Shown: positions 34,447 to 45,346, counted from the first letter of the stretch. The stretch is DNA of 64,000 nt from Streptococcus suis (GCF_002960625.1 NZ_POJH01000029.1:62001-126000), one strand, 5' to 3'. Translations and numbers: made by a program. Notes: generated by a model from the sequence alone, not told the origin.

Positions 34447-37317
34447 TCAATCTCTCTTAAAAATAGAGGAAGCCAGTAGCCAGTAACTAATAATAGTCGT
34501 TACTAGAAGAACTATTACCACCAAATTTGGAAGGGAAACCAACTCATTTTCACCAGCCATCACTGTTCTTATGAGTTCTTTAGCAGTTGCCAAACCAAAA
34601 CGCTCTTCTTTCTGTTTGCTCGATAAGTCATTTTCTGTAGTATCTACTTTTTTTGTTTCAGCTATTCCCTCCTCAAGCATCACTTCTGATGAATAGTCTA
34701 AAGCATGGGGCTCTCCCTCGGCCTTCATTTGATTACCTACCGGCTCATCGATAGGGCTGCTGAGAATATTCCTATCTGAGTGAATAGTTTCGACTTGTTG
34801 AGTGCCTAGCCAACTTTCTACTGACCACTCTTCCAAACTTATTAAATCTTCCACTAACACCTTCTCGGAAAGAAAATAAACTGAGGTGTCTTTAATGGAT
34901 AACTCACCGACTGGAAGGCTATGAGAAACAAATGAACCCTTTGTAAATAGTTCCCCAACTGGTAGGCTATGTGAAACCGAAGAGCCCTTAACAGATATTT
35001 CTCCTACTGGGAGGCTGTGTGAAACCGAGGAGCCCTTAGTAAATATTTCACCGACTGGAAGGCTATGTGAAACTGAAGAACCCTTAACAAATATTTCTCC
35101 TACTGGAAGGCTGTGTGAAACTGAAGAGCCCTTAACAAATAATTCTCCTACTGGGAGGCTATGTGAAACTGAAGAACCCTTAACAGATATTTCTCCTACT
35201 GGGAGGCTGTGTGAAACCGAGGAACCTTTTACAAATAGTTCCCCTACCGGAAGGGATTGAGAAACAGAAGAACCCTTTGCAAATATTTCTCCTACTGGAA
35301 GGCTGTGTGAAACTGAAGAACCTTTAACAGATATCTCACCGACTGGAAGGCTATGCGAAACCGAGGAGCCCTTAGTAAATATTTCACCGACTGGAAGGCT
35401 GTGTGAAACTGAAGAGCCCTTAACAGATATTTCTCCGACTGGAAGGCTATGTGAAACTGAAGAACCCTTTGCAAATATTTCTCCTACTGGAAGGGAGTGA
35501 GAAACTGAAGAGCCCTTAACAAATAATTCTCCTACTGGAAGGCTGTGTGAAACTGAAGAACCCTTTGCAAATATTTCTCCTACTGGAAGGCTGTGTGAAA
35601 CCGAAGGACCTTTAACAGATAATTGGCCTACAGGGAGATTGTAACGAAGGGAAGGACCTTTGGCTGTAAGTTCTCCTACTGGAAGCAACCTAAAGACCGA
35701 GCTACTTTTGGCAACCAAGTGCTCCTGAGCTAGTTCTTGTAAACTTTGCAGAGCGGATTGCAAGATTTCTGATAGTTCCTGCTTTTCCCTAACTTGATTG
35801 ATTTGCTCCAGACCCTCAAGATATGTTTCTTCGATTAGGGCAATATAAGACCTTTCTTCCTTCTCCGAAAAACCCTCTTGATCACGAATAGCTTGGTGTA
35901 AGACTAATTTAGCTTCAGAAAGCTTCTGTCTAGCAGTCTGTTTTTCATCTTCCAATCCATTGAAATAAGTTTCCCAGTGCTTCCTACCAAGATTGATGGT
36001 ATGAACGTAGTCCAAGTGTGAACCAAAAGAATTTCTGACAACATTATTATTCAGACGAGGATTTCCAGAAGTATCCTGGGTAATACCCATTCGTTTCAAG
36101 CCAATGGGACCATGCTGATCATCAGAATCCGTAATGTAGACCGCACGAATTTGCCCCTTATCATCATACTCTGCTCCCCATACCGTTACAATATGAGTAG
36201 TCGTCCCAAAGGTTCTATAGGACAGGCCAAGCAAGCTTTGATTTTCTAAGTTGGTTCGAACCAAATTCCCAAAGTAGCGGTAATCTCCACTAAACATTCG
36301 GTCAGTCAGCTTTTTCTCGTGAAAGACCTCATGGAAAAAACCGCCCCGTTTATCTGGCACTAAATCTGGATTTTCTAAATTGACCCCTCCATGATTTTTA
36401 GGGGAATAGCCATTGATAAATAAGTCCACCAAAGCATCAGACACAAAACCATTCAAGCGGTGCCCATAGTAGGTCTTGAAAAGATTAAAAATACGGCTAT
36501 TTTGTTGGTCTTCAAAAGAATTTGGATAGCGTCGTACATCCGTCAAAGGATAATCTTGCTGATTTTCTGCTGAACTATATTTTTCCTCAATGAAACGCTG
36601 AACATAAGGACCATTCTGTTCCAACCACCAATGCAACATATTAGAAGAAACGGCAGCAAAACACAAGTTCAAATCTTCTAAGGAAGCATCCAAGCTCTTA
36701 TTAGCATCATAATAACCCTTTCCGGCTTCATAAGGCATGGTATACTCAATGAATTCTCCCGTTACTTCTTTTTTTAAATCACCACCTTGCCCCATGCTAG
36801 GAGGCGTTATACCTTGTGCCCAAATAATTTCTCTGTACTGACCATCTTCGCTAGTATAAAGACTGATAGGCTGTTCAACCACATCTTTCTGGACTGCTAC
36901 TGGTAGATTAGAAGGGTGGCTACTATCTTCGTGCTCAGGGATGACCATCGTTTCCAAGTCTGCATGGATTTCGATACTTGTAGGATCTAAAAGCTGATCA
37001 ACATTCGGTTCAAGCAACTCATTTTCCTGCTCAGAAGGGGCTACTTCATTCTCACTAGCTTGAGCTAGGTTGTCACTTCCCACTAAAACATTCAGACCTG
37101 TAAGCGCGCCATCATTCTCTTGCTCTTCTTCTGCCTCCTCTATGATTTCAATCGTATGTGGAACCAAGCCGTTCTCCACCTGGACAGCTTCTCCTTCCAA
37201 AGCAGAAAGCATTTCTGCCTTGGCAGATAGAGTAAATTGATGGGTAAGAAAAAGAAAAGCTACTGGAACTAAACCAACTGCTAGTTTTCTCAACGAAAAA
37301 CGAATGTGAATGCCCAT
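34447..37317 (-). CDS. IdeS/Mac-family immunoglobulin-degrading cysteine protease with repeat stalk
   Basis: The 956-residue protein has a YSIRK-like signal (RFSLRKLAVGLVPVAFLFL) and an acidic linker, followed by a C66 (IdeS/Mac) catalytic domain at about residues 160-460. The nucleophile is Cys219 in LNLCFAAVSSNMLHWWLEQN. His375 lies in TTTHIVTVWGAEYD, and Asp397/Asp399 in YITDSDD. Related S. suis enzymes cut IgM. Then come seventeen 16-residue repeats (SLPVGEIFAKGSSVSH type), an acidic spacer and a C-terminal membrane helix (LVVIVLLVTTIISYWLLA) with no LPXTG. It would be held by the membrane and reach through the wall. Antibody class specificity cannot be read from sequence. Confidence 0.9.
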   Translation of the reverse strand: MGIHIRFSLRKLAVGLVPVAFLFLTHQFTLSAKAEMLSALEGEAVQVENGLVPHTIEIIEEAEEEQENDGALTGLNVLVGSDNLAQASENEVAPSEQENELLEPNVDQLLDPTSIEIHADLETMVIPEHEDSSHPSNLPVAVQKDVVEQPISLYTSEDGQYREIIWAQGITPPSMGQGGDLKKEVTGEFIEYTMPYEAGKGYYDANKSLDASLEDLNLCFAAVSSNMLHWWLEQNGPYVQRFIEEKYSSAENQQDYPLTDVRRYPNSFEDQQNSRIFNLFKTYYGHRLNGFVSDALVDLFINGYSPKNHGGVNLENPDLVPDKRGGFFHEVFHEKKLTDRMFSGDYRYFGNLVRTNLENQSLLGLSYRTFGTTTHIVTVWGAEYDDKGQIRAVYITDSDDQHGPIGLKRMGITQDTSGNPRLNNNVVRNSFGSHLDYVHTINLGRKHWETYFNGLEDEKQTARQKLSEAKLVLHQAIRDQEGFSEKEERSYIALIEETYLEGLEQINQVREKQELSEILQSALQSLQELAQEHLVAKSSSVFRLLPVGELTAKGPSLRYNLPVGQLSVKGPSVSHSLPVGEIFAKGSSVSHSLPVGELFVKGSSVSHSLPVGEIFAKGSSVSHSLPVGEISVKGSSVSHSLPVGEIFTKGSSVSHSLPVGEISVKGSSVSHSLPVGEIFAKGSSVSQSLPVGELFVKGSSVSHSLPVGEISVKGSSVSHSLPVGELFVKGSSVSHSLPVGEIFVKGSSVSHSLPVGEIFTKGSSVSHSLPVGEISVKGSSVSHSLPVGELFTKGSFVSHSLPVGELSIKDTSVYFLSEKVLVEDLISLEEWSVESWLGTQQVETIHSDRNILSSPIDEPVGNQMKAEGEPHALDYSSEVMLEEGIAETKKVDTTENDLSSKQKEERFGLATAKELIRTVMAGENELVSLPNLVVIVLLVTTIISYWLLASSIFKRD
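34874..35695 (-). repeat. Seventeen tandem 48-bp repeats in the IdeS/Mac-family gene
   Basis: The repeat encodes LPVGE[I/L][F/S][A/V/T]KGSSVSHS seventeen times without a break. The third and outer positions vary while the LPVGE and KGSSVSH cores hold. Positions 7 to 9 alternate between a few versions (IFAK, ELFVK, ISVK, IFTK) in shuffled order, which suggests unequal crossing-over. The first two and last two units are the most diverged, as expected for an array that grows in its middle. Confidence 0.95.
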
Positions 37318-37491
37318 ATGTCCATCTCTTTCAACTTATTCACCTCATATTATATCAATACAATTTGAATTTTGCAAAATCATACCACATATTCAAAAAA
37401 GCCTATCATTCAAGCTAAGGACTTGATAGAATTGAAGTTATTGATGAATTACCTTTATAATTTGCCCCAAAAATGCCCCAAAACGAAAATA

Positions 37492-37535
37492 AAACCTATT
37501 GCACAACGCAGAAACGTTGATACAATAGGCTTTTT
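37492..37535 (-). terminator. Terminator after pyk
   Basis: On the minus strand AAGCCTATTG pairs with CAATAGGTTT around an inner ATCAACG/CGTTGTG helix, followed by TTTTATTTT. It ends the pfkA-pyk unit. Confidence 0.82.
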
Positions 37536-37544
37536 CTTTATACA

Positions 37545-39050
37545 TTATTTTACAGTGCGAACACGCATTGTGTTTGTTGAACCAGCAACACCTACTGGAA
37601 CACCGGCAACGATAACAATGTCATCACCTGCTTCAACCAAGCCTTGCTCTTTTGCAACTTTCTCAGCCAATTCAAACATGTCGTCTGTAGAAGCTGGTTT
37701 TTCAGTCACAACTGGAATAACACCCCAGTTCAACATCATTGATTTTTGAACTTTCTCAGTGAAAGTAATTGCCAAGATATCTGAATCAGGACGGTATTTA
37801 GAGATAGCACGAGCTGAGTAACCAGTTTCTGTAACTGTAACAACCAACTTGATGTTCATTGAGTGGCAAGCATCTTTAACTGCTGAGGCAACAACTTCTG
37901 TCTTAGATGTACGGTTGAACTTGTCTGAGTTCAAACGACCATATTCGTTAAGAAGAGTTTGTGCATTTTTAGCGATAGTTGCCATTGTGCGAACTGACTC
38001 AACTGGGTATTTACCGTTTGCAGACTCACCTGAAAGCATTGTAGCATCTGTACCATCGATAACTGCGTTGAAGACGTCAGATACTTCTGAACGAGTTGCA
38101 CGTGGTTTTTCAGTCATTGTTTCCAACATGTTTGTTGCTGTGATAACTGCTTTACCAGCTGCGTTTACTTTAGTGATGATCATTTTTTGGTAAACTGGAA
38201 CCATTTCAAATGGTACTTCGATACCCATGTCACCACGAGCGATCATGATACCATCTGAAGCTTCGATGATTTCATCAATATTGTCGATACCTTGTTGGTT
38301 TTCGATTTTTGAGAAGAGTTGAACGTGCTCGTTACCAGTTTCTTTAAGAATGTTACGAACTTCTTCAACGTCTTTAGCAGAACGAACGAATGAAATCGCG
38401 ATGAAGTTCAAACCTTGTTCCAAACCGAAACGGATATCAGCGTTATCGCGTTCAGCAAGTGCTGGGAAAGGAATTTTAGTGTTAGGGATGTTCACACCTT
38501 TTTGCTTAGCGATAACACCGTCGTTTTCAACAACTACTACAAATTCACGTTTGTCAGCATCTTTTTCAACAACCGTCAAACCAAGTTTACCGTCGTCAAC
38601 AAGAACTTGCTTACCAACTTCAACATCGTCAAAGACATCCAAACCACCCGCAACGTTCAAAGCGATAACTTCACGAGTTGACTTGATACCTTGCTTAGTT
38701 GCAACACGGATTTGCTCACCAGTTGTGTAAGTATACTCTTTTGCATCGCCTTCAAACAATTCTGTACGGATTTCTGGACCTTTAGTATCCAACAAGAAAC
38801 CAACTTTTTTACCAGCGATTTCTTCTGCACGACGTACAGTTGCCATACGGTCACCTTGCTCTTGGTGGTCACCGTGTGAGAAGTTGAAACGGAATACGTT
38901 AGCGCCCTCAGTAATCAATTGAGCGATTTTCTGTGCTGAAGCTTCAACATCTAATTTTTCGCCCCAGTAACCATCTTCACCGAATTTTTTACCGCCACGG
39001 ATTTCTACCGCAGGACCAAGGGTTGCAACGATTTTTACACGTTTATTCAT
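37545..39050 (-). CDS. pyk: Pyruvate kinase
   Basis: Pyruvate kinase turns phosphoenolpyruvate and ADP into pyruvate and ATP. The 501-residue protein starts MNKRVKIVATLGPAVE and carries FRFNFSHGDHQE, LLDTKGPEIRTE, the catalytic-lysine region LFSKIENQQGIDN, MIARGDMGIEVPFE and MLSGESANGKYPVE, with the allosteric C-terminal domain intact. It lies 64 bases after pfkA with no strong promoter between them, so they are probably co-transcribed. Confidence 0.98.
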   Translation of the reverse strand: MNKRVKIVATLGPAVEIRGGKKFGEDGYWGEKLDVEASAQKIAQLITEGANVFRFNFSHGDHQEQGDRMATVRRAEEIAGKKVGFLLDTKGPEIRTELFEGDAKEYTYTTGEQIRVATKQGIKSTREVIALNVAGGLDVFDDVEVGKQVLVDDGKLGLTVVEKDADKREFVVVVENDGVIAKQKGVNIPNTKIPFPALAERDNADIRFGLEQGLNFIAISFVRSAKDVEEVRNILKETGNEHVQLFSKIENQQGIDNIDEIIEASDGIMIARGDMGIEVPFEMVPVYQKMIITKVNAAGKAVITATNMLETMTEKPRATRSEVSDVFNAVIDGTDATMLSGESANGKYPVESVRTMATIAKNAQTLLNEYGRLNSDKFNRTSKTEVVASAVKDACHSMNIKLVVTVTETGYSARAISKYRPDSDILAITFTEKVQKSMMLNWGVIPVVTEKPASTDDMFELAEKVAKEQGLVEAGDDIVIVAGVPVGVAGSTNTMRVRTVK

Positions 39051-39114
39051 CTAACAAAAACTCCTTTAAAATATACTGGTCTTATGACCCTAGTTAACGA
39101 ATGATATTCAGAAA

Positions 39115-40146
<1,032 letters not shown>

Positions 40147-40162
40147 TCAATTTAACTGCCTT

Positions 40163-40168
40163 ATTATA
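40163..40168 (-). promoter_or_regulatory. Extended -10 promoter box of pfkA
   Basis: On the minus strand TGTTATAAT forms an extended -10 element (TG-N-TATAAT). No convincing -35 box lies at the usual distance, in keeping with extended -10 promoters. An AAGGAG site precedes the ATG. Confidence 0.6.
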
Positions 40169-40207
40169 ACACACTTAGGCAGAACTTGCTTGACTTTTTG
40201 CCATTTT

Positions 40208-43200
40208 TTAACGAAAAACCGTTTTCATGACAAATTCTCTCAACTCTTCCTCTAATTGAGGCGTTTTCATAACCTTATAATGCTCCGCTTGAATAGTCTG
40301 ATTGGAATCTTGATAGTGGAGAATAACCGGAATACTTCCCTTATACTTTTCCAAAATCCGAGCGACTGCATGGTCATGCTCCCTGTTTTCCAACAAAATC
40401 CAAAATTTTTCCAGACTGACTGGCTCCAATTGTTCTAAAACCAGTTGCATTTGTCCATCTCGTTCCTGTACCCTTCCTGTCATGTAGGCAATTGCCCCTT
40501 CTCTCAGGTCTTGAGAAAATTGACGATAGCTTTCTGGAAAGAGCGTCACATCTAGCTTTCTCTTGGTATCGGTTACCTGGAGAAAGGCCATCTGTTCACC
40601 CGTTTTCTTGGTCCGAATCAAGCGGATGGATTGAATTTGTACCAGGATGGTCACCCGACTAGCTACCACCAAATCAGCTAGGTCTGTAAGAGTTCGCTTG
40701 GACTCACGGCAGATTTTGACCAGGGGATGTGGACTAATGCCAACTCCCAACAAGTCCTGTTCCAATTCGAATTTTTCAGCCTCACTAAAATCCTCTGCCT
40801 CTGTCCAGCTATAATTTTCCTCCGCAAAAAAGGTCCCAAACGCCTCAGCAAAGACAAAGAGATTGTCTAGATTTTCTAGAATTTTCTTTCGATTGCTATC
40901 AAACTCATCAAAGAGACCAATATGAATAAGAGGAACCATGAGTTCTTTCTTATTATAATTGTCAGGAAGTTTCAAGACAAAATCTTCCACGGACTTGTAT
41001 GGTCGTTGGTCCAGTATCCAGAGGGCAAAATCCTTAGGCAGACCTTTCAAGGTTTTCAAACCCAGAAAAATCTTGTCCTTGTCAAACTTATCATAGTAGG
41101 GGACGGTATTGATTGATAATTTGGCAACCTTAAAGTCAAATTGCAGGGCATCTTCAATATATGCACTGCTAGAATAATTGAGCATGACATCAAAAAAGAC
41201 ATCTGGATAATGGCTTTTAAAGTAGGCCATCTGAAAGGCTAGGGCCGAATAGGCATAGGCATGACTGCGGTTGAAACCGTAACCTGCAAACTTAGCCATC
41301 ATGGCAAAAATTTCTCTGGCTTTTCCTTCCTCATGACCTCGCTCACGCGCACCTGCCAGAAACTCATTTTCCATAGCCTGCATTTCTTGGGCATTTTTCT
41401 TGGACATGGCCCTACGAAGCAAGTCGGCTTTCCCCAATGTAAAACCTGCATAGACCTGGGCTATCTGCATGACCTGCTCCTGATAAAGCATAATACCGTA
41501 GGTCCCTTCCAAAATCGGTGCAATGGATGGATCCAGCAGGTCAATTCTTTCCTGCCCATGTTTGCGTTTGACAAAATTATCCGAGTAATCACTGGCACCA
41601 GGTCGGTTCAAACTGGTAGTGGCTACCACATCCTCAAATCGCTCTGGGCGAACCCGTTGTAGAAGGCTAATGGCACCCGGTTGTTCAAACTGGAAAATCC
41701 CCTTGGTCTTACCCGCTGCAAAGAGTTCCAAGGTTTTTCTATCTTCTAAGTCGATTTGAGAAATGTCGATTTCTTTCTGGTAGCGTTCTCGAACCCCTTC
41801 TGCCATTTTTTGCACAAAGGTCAGATTTCGCAGACCAAGAAAGTCCATCTTGAGCAAGCCATTGGCCTCTACTGCATGGGCATCATACTGGGTCACCAGC
41901 ATATCATCACCCATTTTCAGTGGAATGGTATCAGTCAAGTCCTCGTCACTCATGACCACACCGGCTGCGTGAATGGAAGTCTGGCGAGGTTGACCCTCGA
42001 TTTGCTGGGCAATGGCAAAGGCTTTTTGGTATTCGATTTTACTATTGATAATCTGTCGGAAGGCTGCGTTACGTTGATATGCTGATGAAAGATTATCCTT
42101 AAATGAGATTTTCTTTGTAATATTGGTCAACTCATACTCAGGAGTTCCAAAGCGTTTGAAAACATCACGAATGGCCTGCTTGGCACCAAAGGTTGAATAG
42201 GTCACGATCTGGGCAGCGTGAGTCGTACCATAGCGGTCCCGCACATAACGAATAAAGTCAGGGCGATGAATATCTGGAATATCGATATCAATATCCGGCA
42301 TGCTATAGCGTTCATTATTTAAAAAGCGTTCAAATAGCAAATGGTGTTTGACAGGGTCAATACCTGTAATATTCAAGGCATAGGCAACCAAACTCCCCAC
42401 CGCAGAACCACGACCCATACCCATATAGTAGCCCTGGCTACGTCCAAAGCGGAGCAGGTCCCAGACAATCAAGAAATAATCATCAAAGCCCATCTCATGA
42501 ATAATGGACAATTCTCTTTCCAGGCGTTCCTGATAGACAGCCCCCGTCAATCCTTTTTCTTCCAAGCCCTGATAGGCTTTCTCCTGCAATTCTTCCACTG
42601 CAGGTCGCTCACGGTTGAAACGAGGTAACTTCAAGTCAGTATTTAATTGGTAGGAAATACCTGCTACCAAGTCACGCAGATTGTCTACCGCCTGAGGAAA
42701 ACGACTGGAAAATAGACTGGTTAAACTTTCCGCAGATAAAAGAATTTGTCGCTTATCCAAATCCGCCACTTGATTGAGCGGCACATTATCCCGAATAGCA
42801 TGAAGAACCTGCAAACTCTCCAACTGTTCCTCTTCAAAGAAACGAACCGTGTGGATAGGTAAAATGGGGCGGTGAAAAGTCTGCACGTCTACATCCGCAG
42901 AAACTCCGATGTAATAATCCATTCCAAGGTCTAACTGCTCAATCCCTGAATAATAGGGAACAATAATAGCAACATCCACCAGATATTGACGAATGGCCTC
43001 GAAATCATCCTGCCCTGTCATTTTAGCTGTAGAAATTTTCAAGAGATTCTGGTAACCCTTGGTTGTCAAAGCGATGATCTGGGTAGTCAATTCCCCCTCC
43101 AGACCTGCAAAATGCCAGTCCAATTCACAACCGATGATTGGCTGTATGCCTGCCTTCTGACAAGTTTCCATAAAACTGTAAGCCGCATATAGACTATTCT

Positions 43201-43318
43201 TATCCATCATCCCCAAGGCTTTGTAGCCCAGCGACTTGGCTCTCTTTACATATTCTTCAATCGTCACCATGCTATCCATAAAGGTATAGACGGTTTTTGT
43301 ATCTAGTTGTGCCAGCAT
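40208..43318 (-). CDS. dnaE: DNA polymerase III subunit alpha (DnaE type)
   Basis: DnaE is the second replicative polymerase of Firmicutes, which extends RNA primers on the lagging strand before PolC takes over. The 1036-residue protein has an N-terminal PHP domain (about residues 1-200, HIPI region reduced). The polymerase palm shows GRGSAVGSLVAYAL and PDIDIDIPDIHRP with catalytic aspartates, then ARHAAG-like TSIHAAGVVMS, FGFNRSHA-like GYGFNRSHAYAYS, a helix-hairpin-helix region and an OB domain. No exonuclease domain is present, as expected for DnaE rather than PolC. It is transcribed away from the GntR operon. Confidence 0.96.
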   Translation of the reverse strand: MLAQLDTKTVYTFMDSMVTIEEYVKRAKSLGYKALGMMDKNSLYAAYSFMETCQKAGIQPIIGCELDWHFAGLEGELTTQIIALTTKGYQNLLKISTAKMTGQDDFEAIRQYLVDVAIIVPYYSGIEQLDLGMDYYIGVSADVDVQTFHRPILPIHTVRFFEEEQLESLQVLHAIRDNVPLNQVADLDKRQILLSAESLTSLFSSRFPQAVDNLRDLVAGISYQLNTDLKLPRFNRERPAVEELQEKAYQGLEEKGLTGAVYQERLERELSIIHEMGFDDYFLIVWDLLRFGRSQGYYMGMGRGSAVGSLVAYALNITGIDPVKHHLLFERFLNNERYSMPDIDIDIPDIHRPDFIRYVRDRYGTTHAAQIVTYSTFGAKQAIRDVFKRFGTPEYELTNITKKISFKDNLSSAYQRNAAFRQIINSKIEYQKAFAIAQQIEGQPRQTSIHAAGVVMSDEDLTDTIPLKMGDDMLVTQYDAHAVEANGLLKMDFLGLRNLTFVQKMAEGVRERYQKEIDISQIDLEDRKTLELFAAGKTKGIFQFEQPGAISLLQRVRPERFEDVVATTSLNRPGASDYSDNFVKRKHGQERIDLLDPSIAPILEGTYGIMLYQEQVMQIAQVYAGFTLGKADLLRRAMSKKNAQEMQAMENEFLAGARERGHEEGKAREIFAMMAKFAGYGFNRSHAYAYSALAFQMAYFKSHYPDVFFDVMLNYSSSAYIEDALQFDFKVAKLSINTVPYYDKFDKDKIFLGLKTLKGLPKDFALWILDQRPYKSVEDFVLKLPDNYNKKELMVPLIHIGLFDEFDSNRKKILENLDNLFVFAEAFGTFFAEENYSWTEAEDFSEAEKFELEQDLLGVGISPHPLVKICRESKRTLTDLADLVVASRVTILVQIQSIRLIRTKKTGEQMAFLQVTDTKRKLDVTLFPESYRQFSQDLREGAIAYMTGRVQERDGQMQLVLEQLEPVSLEKFWILLENREHDHAVARILEKYKGSIPVILHYQDSNQTIQAEHYKVMKTPQLEEELREFVMKTVFR

Positions 43319-43394
43319 GGTCTTCTCCTTTTTATTTCTTCTATTATACCAAATAATCTAGGAAAATATTTTTAAGAAATTCAATCAAAAGACT

Positions 43395-43423
43395 TGCAAT
43401 TTATCATGTTTTATTGTATTATT
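43395..43423 (+). promoter_or_regulatory. Promoter of the GntR-ABC operon
   Basis: On the plus strand -35 TTGCAA (43395-43400) is 17 bases from -10 TATTAT (43418-43423). The start lies about 42 bases ahead of the regulator's start codon. Confidence 0.72.
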
Positions 43424-43472
43424 TAGTTAGAACATAGGTATTGGCAAAAAAATGCCTAGAAAGGAAAGAATA

Positions 43473-43847
43473 ATGGCTTGGAAATTTGACAACAATATGC
43501 CCATATATATTCAAATCAGTAATACTATAAAATTACAGATTGTAACCAATCAACTAAAATCGGGAGATAAATTGCCAACCGTGCGTGACTTGGCTGAAAC
43601 AGCTGGCGTCAATCCAAACACGGTGCAACGGGCCCTGTCTGATTTGGAAACGGAAGGATTTGTTTACTCGGTCCGCACAACAGGACGTTTCGTCACAGAC
43701 AATCAAGAATTGATTTCACAGACCCGTCTTCATTTGGCACAGAAAGAACTTGAAAACTTTGTGACCAATATGCTGGACTTGGGCTTCAATCAAGATGAAT
43801 TAACCCACCAGTTAGATGATTATTTGAAAGGAGTGTCTTATGAATAA
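43473..43847 (+). CDS. GntR-family transcriptional regulator (YtrA-like)
   Basis: The protein (124 residues from the ATG at 43473, AAAGGAA 6 bases upstream) is a short GntR regulator. It has a winged helix (MPIYIQISNTIKLQIV, GDKLPTVRDLAETAGVNPNTVQRAL, ETEGFVYSVRTTGRFV) and only a small helical tail instead of a ligand-binding domain. That is the YtrA subclass, which nearly always controls adjacent ABC transporter genes. Its 3' end overlaps the ATPase gene by 8 bases. An ATG 21 bases further upstream is a less likely start. Confidence 0.92.
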   Translation: MAWKFDNNMPIYIQISNTIKLQIVTNQLKSGDKLPTVRDLAETAGVNPNTVQRALSDLETEGFVYSVRTTGRFVTDNQELISQTRLHLAQKELENFVTNMLDLGFNQDELTHQLDDYLKGVSYE

Positions 43848-44547
43848 CGCATATACCCTGGTCGAATTACAACAGGTTTCAAAATCCTATGGCGGTGCTG
43901 TAGCTCTCAATAATGTTAACTTGAAATTGACTGCTGGTAAGATTATTGGACTTTTGGGACCAAATGGTTCTGGTAAGACGACGTTAATCAAACTCATCAA
44001 TGGACTATTGCAACCTGAGTATGGTCAAGTCCTTATCAACGGTCGCACTCCATCACCTGAAACCAAGGCAATTGTATCCTATTTGCCAGATACGACCTAT
44101 CTTGATGAAAGCATGAAGGTTTCTGATGCTATCACCTTCTTTACAGATTTCTATGCAGACTTTGACAAGGAACGTGCCCTCCATCTCTTGCAAGACTTGG
44201 GAATTGACTTGAACAGTCGTATGAAACACCTGTCAAAAGGGAACAAGGAAAAGGTTCAGCTGATCTTGGTAATGAGCCGTCAGGCACAACTCTATGTCTT
44301 AGATGAGCCAATTGGTGGTGTTGACCCTGCTGCTCGTGATTATATTTTAAAAACCATCGTCAACAACTATTCGCCTACTGCCTCTGTGATCATCTCCACT
44401 CATTTGATTTCAGATGTTGAACAAATTTTGGACGAAGTAATTTTCCTTCAATATGGTAGCGTTATTCGCCATGAAAACGTGGATGACCTTCGTATTGAAA
44501 GTGGCGAGTCTATTGATGAACTCTTCCGCCAAGACTTTAAGGCTTAG
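43840..44547 (+). CDS. ABC transporter ATP-binding protein
   Basis: The 235-residue ATPase has Walker A LLGPNGSGKTTLIKL, Walker B LYVLDEPIGGVDPAARDY, a less usual signature HLSKGNKEKVQLIL and the H-loop STHLISDVEQ. With the following membrane protein it forms a drug- or peptide-export or stress-type transporter like those controlled by YtrA regulators. The exported substrate is unknown. It is translationally coupled to the GntR gene. Confidence 0.93.
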   Translation: MNNAYTLVELQQVSKSYGGAVALNNVNLKLTAGKIIGLLGPNGSGKTTLIKLINGLLQPEYGQVLINGRTPSPETKAIVSYLPDTTYLDESMKVSDAITFFTDFYADFDKERALHLLQDLGIDLNSRMKHLSKGNKEKVQLILVMSRQAQLYVLDEPIGGVDPAARDYILKTIVNNYSPTASVIISTHLISDVEQILDEVIFLQYGSVIRHENVDDLRIESGESIDELFRQDFKA

Positions 44548-44563
44548 TTAGAAGGAGATTGCT

Positions 44564-45346
44564 ATGTTTAAGAAATTAGTCAAATATGAATTTCAATCTG
44601 TTGGGAAATGGTATTTAGGAATTTATGCTGGGGCATTGGCCCTATCTGCCATACTTGGATTCTGGTTACAAGCTTTGACCTTACGGGCACAAGCTGGAAC
44701 CACAGAACCTGGTGGTGCTGAAATGGTCCTTTTCGGTACATTCTCAATGACCTTCGGTATCTTAATTGCAGCACTTGGTTTATCCACCTTTTTCATGGTC
44801 ATCAATCGTTTTAGAAAAAATGTCTATGGCCGTCAGGGCTATTTGACCATGACCTTGCCTGTCTCCAGCCACCAAATTATCCTCAGCAAACTTGTAGCTT
44901 CATTGGTTTGGTACTTTTTAGCAGGTGTTACCATTGTTCTTTCAATCGGAATCATTTTAGCTGTTCTCATGCTCGGAAGTGGAGAATTTGTTATCCCTGA
45001 ACTCCAAACCCTCATTCAAGCATTAGACTGGCCTGTCATATTTGCACATCTATTCTATATGCTGATTGAGTCAACAACGGGAATCTTGCTGATCTACTTC
45101 TCCATCTCTGTTGGTCAACTGTTTAAAGACCACCGTCTACTGTTTGCCATTTTAACCTATTTCGGCATTTCAATTATAGTTGGTGTGTTTGGAACTCTCG
45201 TTTTTACCAATTATCTAGAGAATCTTTATAATGCCGGGCTACCATTATACCCAAGTCCTATCTTGGCCTTGATCAATATTATTCTGGCCTTTGCCTACTA
45301 TTTTGGTACACACTTTATCATGACCAAGAAATTGAATTTGCAATAA
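44564..45346 (+). CDS. ABC transporter permease
   Basis: The 260-residue protein has about six hydrophobic segments (for example LGIYAGALALSAILGFWL, FGTFSMTFGILIAALGLSTF, FLAGVTIVLSIGIILAVLML, LLFAILTYFGISIIVGVFG) and a cytoplasmic N-terminus (MFKKLVKYEFQSVGKW). It is an ABC-2-like membrane partner for the preceding ATPase. It has GAAGGAG about 6 bases before its start and ends the operon at a bidirectional terminator. Confidence 0.88.
   Translation: MFKKLVKYEFQSVGKWYLGIYAGALALSAILGFWLQALTLRAQAGTTEPGGAEMVLFGTFSMTFGILIAALGLSTFFMVINRFRKNVYGRQGYLTMTLPVSSHQIILSKLVASLVWYFLAGVTIVLSIGIILAVLMLGSGEFVIPELQTLIQALDWPVIFAHLFYMLIESTTGILLIYFSISVGQLFKDHRLLFAILTYFGISIIVGVFGTLVFTNYLENLYNAGLPLYPSPILALINIILAFAYYFGTHFIMTKKLNLQ

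Noticed and set aside
34874..35695. CRISPR-like array
   Set aside because: The repeats are 48 bases, directly adjacent, in frame and without unique spacers. They encode a protein stalk.
37440..37490. GCCCCAAAAATGCCCCAAAAC, which resembles 3' ends and attachment sites of phage-type tyrosine integrases
   Set aside because: No integrase frame, no second copy and no direct repeat were found nearby; the pyk terminator follows directly. It may be a chance match or a faint scar.
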